Part shown: one piece after another, positions 57,597-64,000 of the stretch
Numbering within the stretch: position 1 is the stretch's first letter
How the letters are laid out: each line of letters opens with the position of its first letter
DNA from: Perognathus longimembris pacificus
Lineage: Eukaryota > Chordata > Mammalia > Rodentia > Heteromyidae
Direction of reading: 5' to 3'
DNA: 64,000 nt
Assembly (NCBI RefSeq): GCF_023159225.1
Contig: NC_063171.1
Location: forward strand, 930,001-994,000
Position numbers and translations under genes: made by a program
Notes under the pieces: model-generated
Seen by the model: only the letters and a program-made list of their open reading frames with translations
Told to the model about the DNA's origin: nothing
Databases searched by the model: none

Positions 57597-57720
57597 GAAA
57601 GAAGGAAGGAAAGGAGGGAAGAAGGGAAGGAGGGAGGGAGGGAAGGAGGAAAGGAGAGAGGGAGGGAGGAAAGAAGGGAAGGAGAGAAAAAGAGAAGGAA
57701 GGCAGACAAGCAGGCAAGCA
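57597..57720 (+). repeat. (GGAA)n/(GGGA)n tail of SINE
   Basis: A purine tetranucleotide tract that begins at the SINE A-tail. Confidence 0.93.
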
Positions 57721-59999
57721 CACAGGTAACCCTTGCCACTCACTAGTGTCCAGTATATGTGTGGTGGTGGGGGGGGTTATCTTTCAAAAAAATCATCATA
57801 AATTGAAAACAACACCTTGCCATAGCAAAACAGAAGGAAACTTCAGGGAATCTTCTGTTAAGTGACAGAAATCTCCTGACTTCCAAAACCACTCCTTTCC
57901 ATGCTCTGGCCCATTCAGTCTAAGGCCCATGGCCAACATGTACTCCTGACCCCACTTACACCTCCCCCCACCCCAAGCAACTCTATTACAATGTTACAGA
58001 AAGAAAACAGAACCTCCAGACACTGAGAGATCTGAGAAGCTTCCAGGACAATAAAGGCCCCCTCAGAAAACTGAAAAGATCTGTGAAAGAACAAGAGTAA
58101 TAAAGTTTTGTGTAACTCTGAAGTTAATTGCCATCCAGTTTCAAGGCAAACCAAAATAACTTCTCTTTAGAGTACCTTTTCTACAATCTCAGTCCAGAGT
58201 TGAGCAGGGATTTTTTTTTTTAATTTTCCTTCTCTGCCAGATGAATAATTTCAGAACAACTGCTGCGTGTTGAACAATGAGACACTGAAGGACCCAAAGT
58301 GACTCATTTTTTTTTTCTCACCAAAACACCCTCTAGTAGCTGTTCACTCTCTCTGGCAGACAGCAAAATCATTTTCTCTCTGGCTCCTGGAGGGCCATCT
58401 ATAAACAAATTAGAAATTTCAAAGGGTTTGTTTTCTGCCTTCTGGCTGCCAGTGGGGGCTGTTCCCTTTGTGTCCTTCATATGAAAAAGTAATTTAACCA
58501 AGAAAAAGAGAGTTCAAAACAGACAAGCATGTGCCCCTCTTCCCCTCCCTCTGCCTTTCCCCCTCTGTCCCATTGTCATGTTTGGTCAGTTTTCTGTCAA
58601 AACAGCTTTTATTGCACACAGCCTTCAGCCCTGCAGGGCCCCAGGAGCTTTGGGGAGACAAGCTGTTTTCCTCTAGCAATTCCATCAATAAGAAGAAAAT
58701 GGGAAATGAGTCTTGATTTATGGATGATTCTTCATAACAAACAGCAGCACTGAGTGAACACCCACCCAGCTAGGTCAGAAAGAAAAGGGGAAAGTATGTC
58801 TATTCCCCACTCGGCTCCCATCCAGGCTCAAGGAAGGGCCGCCTGGAAACAAAAGACATCTTTCTAAGCATTTTACAGCAGCTTGTCAAGGAAGGCACAA
58901 AGAAATATTTCCATGGAAAGACAAAAATCAAATCTGCCTCATGCCAACCCAGAGCATGAGTTAAGTTGAATATCAGACATTTCTGAACAGTCTGCCCCCC
59001 ACCCCCCGCCCCAAATCCTGGCAGATTGAATCATCAAGTACACAGGTAGAAAAATGCACTTTGCCCTACCCTTCACAGCTAGCAAAACTGGTCCCCAGTT
59101 TCCTGTTAAGAAAACACACTTGAAGAATGGAGAGAAAAGGTTTATAACAACCCAGCAAACTGTCTTGAAGACAGTCATTGCTCCCTGTTTTATGTGACTC
59201 AAAGTCAGCATATGGAGAATGAAATGCTTTCCCGAGTTCTGGCAGGAAAAGACCATTTTCTCATTATCTTATTTTTCATTCTCTGGGATTGATTTGGGGC
59301 TTGGTGGTAGTCAAGAGCTGCAGAACAGAGGTTCACAAATACAGCTATTTCTAGCATGCTGATACACTCTACTAATCACGATTTAAGTGGCATGCCAAAT
59401 CTAGACTTTCCTTTCTAAGGCACCATTCAGAGATTTGCACTTTAAAGTGAAGAGTTCCTAAAAGCCGTCCTAGCACACTGCATTTCATTTAAGGAAATTC
59501 TTGGCTCCGGAAAACCAATTTGAAGTTCTTGGAAGTAGGCCAGTAGAGAGAGAGAACTGGAATACCGTGTGGCCTTAATTTGGTTTGGGATATTTCTTTT
59601 TTCAGTTCATTCACATTTGGGATTTTTTTTAAGCATACATTTTTGCATATTTTTATTTTCCATTTCTATGTTTGCAATGTCTTTGGATTTTTTAATGGAG
59701 ATTTCTGGTAGGAGTACCAGCTTGAGTTCAAAGAAAAATGTGAAGTGGCTTATAGGAGCTTACAGGACAGAGCAGTCCCAGCCTGAGTTTGGGGTGCACA
59801 TACCTGCTTATTTGTGCTTGCTGCTAGGATGAGGATGGGGGAAGTATGAAGCCCAGTACTAGTAAATGAAGGGAAAATACAAGACAAATAGGTGACATTC
59901 CAATCTGGATAAACCTTCAATACAGCTTACATTTCTGTTCTCTATTGTGTGTGGGAGCCATGGGGGGAGGGAGGTATGCATGTATATGCAAGTGCACAT
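57721..59999. other. Repeat-free block, possible regulatory or conserved DNA
   Basis: About 2.3 kb without any recognised SINE, L1 or LTR, the longest such block in the right half. Motif-like words include 'gtgactcattt' (AP-1 type, about 58300), 'ctataaacaaat' (FOX type, about 58400) and 'cttttattgcac' (posterior HOX type, about 58605). Coding evidence is absent. Conservation is inferred, not shown. Confidence 0.4.
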
Positions 60000-60228
60000 G
60001 TGCCAGAACTGGATTTTGAACTCAGGACTAGGATACTATCTTTTAGCTTTTTTTTTTCCCCTAAAGGCTGGCACTCTAAAACTTGAACCACACCTTTGCT
60101 CACTTCTTTTGGCTGGTCAACTGGAAATAAGAATCTCAAGGACTTTGTTGTCTGGGCTGGCTGCAAACCACGGTTCTCATATTTCAACCTCGTGAGTATA
60201 TGTGATAACATATATTAGCCACCAGTTC
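60000..60228 (-). repeat. B1/Geo composite SINE
   Basis: 'tggattttgaactcaggacta', 'ctaaaacttgaaccacaccttt', 'ggctggtcaactggaaataag' and 'ttagccaccag'. A TG-rich lead-in sits on its 3' side. Confidence 0.78.
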
Positions 60229-62014
60229 TGTGCATGTTTTTAACCTCTATTAAAGATTTTTTTTCAGAACAATGCTCAGGTTATGAGAACAAAGAAATCA
60301 TTTTTCTATTTCCCCTCAGAAATACTATGTCTCACCCTTAATTATTGCTCTCTCTATATGCCCCCTAAGTGTATGTTTGGTAGCCCATTATGAAACAAAT
60401 ACCATTTTAAATCTATTTGTATTTGGAAATAACTTTCCCAAGAAATTTATTCTAATGCAGTTCATCTGAATGTGATAAAGCCATCTCTTTCTGCTGTGTT
60501 AAAAAATAAAAAGCGTACTCTTTGAAGAAAAGAATAATCCGTTTTCAACAAGCCTATTTATAGTACTTAGGCTGTGTGGACTGACCTGGGGTTTAAATAA
60601 CTAATAGAGAACAGATGAATAGTCCTTCCCTTCCCCCAGTACCATAAAACAATACAGTATTACGTTGAAGACAAGATTAAATAAGCCTAAACATATGTAA
60701 TATAAGGAAGATGAAATGCAAGTCACAGAGGGAGTCTAGGCAGTATATTCGTTCAGTATCATAAAGAAGTTTTACCAATTGTTTATTTCCTTTACCAGAT
60801 GGACCTTTTTAAATTTCCCCTCTGTGTACCTTTGGTCCTAATGGAAACTCCACCTGAATTGCTTGAGTGGTGGCCTAGACCAGGAACAGTGCACGCAAGA
60901 TTAACACCAGCCTTGAGCGCCTCTCTGCCCTGAGTTAAGTTTATTAAACAGAAACATTTGACTCATAATTTGTTCTCTTCATGTTAAGTAGATTGCAATA
61001 ACTCAGCTGTCCAGGATCTGTTTATCAATGCTCTGTGGCTTTCAGCAGCAGATATTTTATAACCACTAAGTAGATGTTCAGACCACTCATCAAATGAAAA
61101 TCTCTCTACTCAGAGCTGGTGTTATCATCACAACTCACCCACTGAAGAACCCTGGGGAGAGCATGACCCTGCCCACAGCCTGTCAGCCTCAGCCAGATCC
61201 TCATGCAGAGGATTCTCTTCCACTACATGAATTTAATAGAAATTGGTCCACCCCCAGAAGAGGCAATGGCATTTCAGGGACTCCTCACTGCTTTGCAACA
61301 TTATAGGAAAGATACATTTATTTAGTTTTATTGTCTCCTTTCTATGCATTTTTTAATGTTTTTATATGTGTCCTAATTCAGGGAGATTCAAGCAAAAAAA
61401 AAAGACAGGTAAATAAATCCTTTTACAGATGTTTCAGAATTTTTTTTTTTAATTTGGAGTCTTTACATATACACAAGAAGATGTCTTGGGGTTGGGACCC
61501 AAGTCTAATTATAAAACTCATTTATGTTTGATTCTCACCTGGTATGTATATCCTGAAGTTAACTGAACACAGTATCTTCAGTGCACCTGTGTTTTGACTG
61601 CGACTTGTCACCTGAAGTTAGGTGTGGAATTTTCCACTTAAGGCAATGTATTGACATTGAAAAGGTTTTGGATTTGGGAACATTGCAGATTTCAATTTTT
61701 TTTTTTATGAGAGATATCCAACTTAAACAGCTAGTATTTTATTAATACTATATTCTTCAAACTACACCATTTGAAATTAATAAAAAATCATTACTGTCTT
61801 AGACATACTTTCTCCACGGTAATCTAATGGTTATTAGTGAACTACAGTAGTTCTGGTACGTCCAACTCAGCATAGAAGACATCGCAAAATGATGGCATAC
61901 ACCAATTTAAATGCAGAATATTGACAGTTGTTAAAACAAAAGTGAGGAAACTTATCTTAAGGCACTGTTAAATAATATCTAAAATGGTGCAAGAATAGAA
62001 GGATAACATTCAAC

Positions 62015-62016
<2 letters not shown>
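60229..62016. other. Unique DNA
   Basis: No gene. Short A/T runs at 61395-61403 and 61439-61450. No repeat family recognised. Confidence 0.45.
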
Positions 62017-62062
<46 letters not shown>

Positions 62063-62079
62063 TATGTTTGCTTGCTTGC
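62017..62079 (+). repeat. (GT)n microsatellite
   Basis: About 40 bp of GT, then GTAT/GCTT units, at the 3' end of an antisense SINE. Confidence 0.95.
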
Positions 62080-62284
62080 TTGAACCCTGGCCCTGGGTGC
62101 AGCTCCTTAGCTTTTTTACTTAATGCTGACCATCTACCATTTGAGATACAGCTCCACTTCTGCTTTTTTGGTAGTTAATAGGAAATTAAGCTTTCTTTCC
62201 TGGGCTGGCTCTAAATCTCCATCCTCAGATATTAACGTCACAATTAGCTAAGATTACAGGCATGAATCACTGGTGTTTGGCTTA
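62080..62284 (-). repeat. B1/Geo composite SINE
   Basis: 'ctaccatttgagatacagctcc', 'ctttcctgggctggctctaaatc' and 'agctaagattacaggcatg'. Confidence 0.8.
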
Positions 62285-62309
62285 CTATTTTCATATTTTT
62301 TATTTTTTG

Positions 62310-62525
62310 TCTGTTGTGTGGATTGAACTCAGGGCTCAGGTGCTGTCCTTGCAATTTTTGCTCCAGGAGAAAACTCTACCACTTTGAGCCATAGTGTCAG
62401 TTCTGCTTTTCTGGTGGTTAATTGGCGGTAAGAGTCTCATGGACTTTTCTGTTTGGGCTGGCTTAATCTGGATCTCAGCTTCCTGAGTAGCTAGAATTAT
62501 AAGCATGAGCCACCAGCACCTGGCT
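62310..62525 (-). repeat. B1/Geo composite SINE
   Basis: 'tgtggattgaactcagggctc', 'ctctaccactttgagccatag', 'tggtggttaattggcggtaag' and 'gagtagctagaattataag', 25 bp after the previous copy in the same orientation. Confidence 0.83.
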
Positions 62526-63248
62526 TCTATTTCTAATTTTAAATACAAATTCTTACCTGCTGACAAAAAATTCTTTTATTCTGATTTTAAAAAGAAGTCT
62601 TTGTATTTGTTTATAAGTTATATAGACAAATGAGTTTTCCATTTTGGTATACTGTTGTCTACAATCAAGGACAATTGAATAATGCCTGTACTGGGGTTAG
62701 GAGGAAAGTGCTTTGTCCATCTCGGCTTAGATTACTGTTCTTAGAATTGGAGAGAGACTTCTGCCATGCGCTGCAGGTAACAAAACCTCAGTCTCCACTA
62801 CATTCACTGGAGGCATTTCTCCACAAGAATGATGGGGTCACTATGAGAAACAGATAAAAGAAATTTAAGGAATACAAACATATAAATAACTGTTATCTTA
62901 CAACCTCCCCCATACCCTGGCTTTCTGTGGATTTTGGAGCCTTGTAGATTTCAGATTTCTGTATGAGAGATAATCTATACAGTTGACATAAAATATTCTT
63001 GCTATCACTAGGACAACTAGTGAGAACTCATTAAGAGGATGACTTACAAGTAGGAAAGAGATTATTACAGTAGGCTTTACATGAAGAAGTGATACCTAAT
63101 ATGAAATTTGAAGGATAGGCATGAAATTACATAACTGAAAGTTCGGAAGTTGAAGAAACCCTAAAAATAAAACCTCTTAATTCTAAGAAGATCACAATAT
63201 CCAATAATAAAGTAGAACAACTTTAATAATACACTGCAACTAAAAAAT
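62526..63248. other. Unique DNA
   Basis: No gene or repeat recognised. Confidence 0.45.
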
Positions 63249-63462
63249 GGGGGGGGGCAGGCTCTCATGTCTCATACCCATAAGCCTAGCTACTCATGAA
63301 ATTGAGATCTGAGGTTCATGATTTATAGCCAGCCTAGGCAGAAAAGTCTGAGAGACTATGTTCAATTAACTAGTAGAGTTCTAGAGCAGAGGCATGATGT
63401 CAAGTGGTAGAGCACCAATAATGAGTGGAAAAAGTCAAGTGAGAGTGGAAGCCCTAAAATGG
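63249..63462 (+). repeat. B1/Geo composite SINE, old
   Basis: 'ggcaggctctcatgtctcatacc', 'ctactcatgaaattgagatctg' and 'agtggtagagcaccaataatg'. Confidence 0.75.
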
Positions 63463-64000
63463 GAACAAAAACAAAATATAAACAAAACAAGCACAGCCAC
63501 AGTCATCCTAAGAATAAAAAGGCTGGAAAAACTAAAGAACAATAATTTTTTAAATGCACATGAGAAGAGGACATGGGGAAACCCAAATGAACTAAACTCC
63601 AGAAAGTTAAGAATTCTTTACAAGGAGAAAAGTCTTACCAATGCTCTCATACTTAGCAGACCACAGGGGGGAAAAGGAACCCACCAAAATCTTCATAGCC
63701 CAATAAACTTTAAATAGCTTCCTATAGGATGTATTGCAGACACTGGAAAGAGCTCCAGCCATAGAGAAAGACTCCAACCATTTTTTGCATCTTTTTTTTT
63801 TTTAGGAGTTTTATTTGAGTGAGAAGGAGTCTTACACGAAACATAGGGTAGAGGAGTTCTGATAGAGATACTTCTTGAGATGATATGCACACACATACAT
63901 ACATACCTACATGTACATATACACATATACATATAAAAGTATTATACACACAAAATATATATATATCTTGCATAGGACTTCCTTTATGATATGATATATA
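63463..64000. other. Unique DNA with (CATA)n and (TA)n patches
   Basis: No gene. A poly-T run at 63791-63805; CATA/CACATA repeats at 63888-63935; (TA)n at 63955-63968. Confidence 0.5.

Overview
This is mammalian nuclear DNA with no intact protein-coding gene that I can support. The repeats point to a rodent of superfamily Geomyoidea (kangaroo rats, pocket mice, pocket gophers). The most diagnostic is a dimeric SINE: a tRNA/ID-like left arm (conserved GGGCTGGGAATATGGCCTAG) joined to a second arm reading GGCGCTGTGGCTCAAGTGGC. This matches what I know as IDL-Geo, described only from that superfamily. A second SINE class joins a 7SL/B1-type left arm to a variant of the same right arm. One B1-like monomer, old 7SL+ID multimers and several rodent-type MaLR LTRs agree with this. 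The exact species cannot be told from the sequence.

Layout. 1-9.2 kb: unique DNA, a 1.6 kb 5'-truncated L1 with target-site duplications (TSDs), and an RPL9 processed pseudogene that was later split by a solo LTR and an IDL-Geo SINE. 9.2-13.8 kb: a GC-rich solo LTR, an old L1 tail, several SINEs, an L1 3' end split by a SINE, and another LTR-like block. 13.8-19 kb: mostly unique. 19-24 kb: a complete LTR-flanked, non-autonomous endogenous retrovirus (18997-23895, minus strand) inserted into a pre-existing SINE, with TSD, primer-binding-site-like and polypurine-tract signals. 24-44 kb: gene-poor unique DNA with scattered SINEs, L1 tails, MaLR LTRs and microsatellites, including a 40-nt tailless SINE-head insertion at 30841-30880. 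44.3-45.5 kb: two solo LTRs in opposite orientation; one belongs to the same family as the LTR inside the RPL9 pseudogene. 46-54 kb: microsatellites, a nested tandem duplication at 47.6-48.0 kb, multimeric SINEs, a MaLR LTR and a MIR split by a SINE. 54-64 kb: mostly unique, with a repeat-poor block at 57.7-60.0 kb that is the best candidate for conserved regulatory sequence.

No genes work together here. The window looks like intergenic or deep-intronic sequence, and its readable history is one of layered retroposition: MIR and old L1 first, then MaLR and B1/Geo SINEs, then younger L1, ERV and IDL-Geo insertions. I found no new coding system. The most interesting items are the tailless SINE head, the nested insertions that give a relative chronology, the right arm shared by two SINE families, and the strand-consistent birth of microsatellites at SINE 3' ends.
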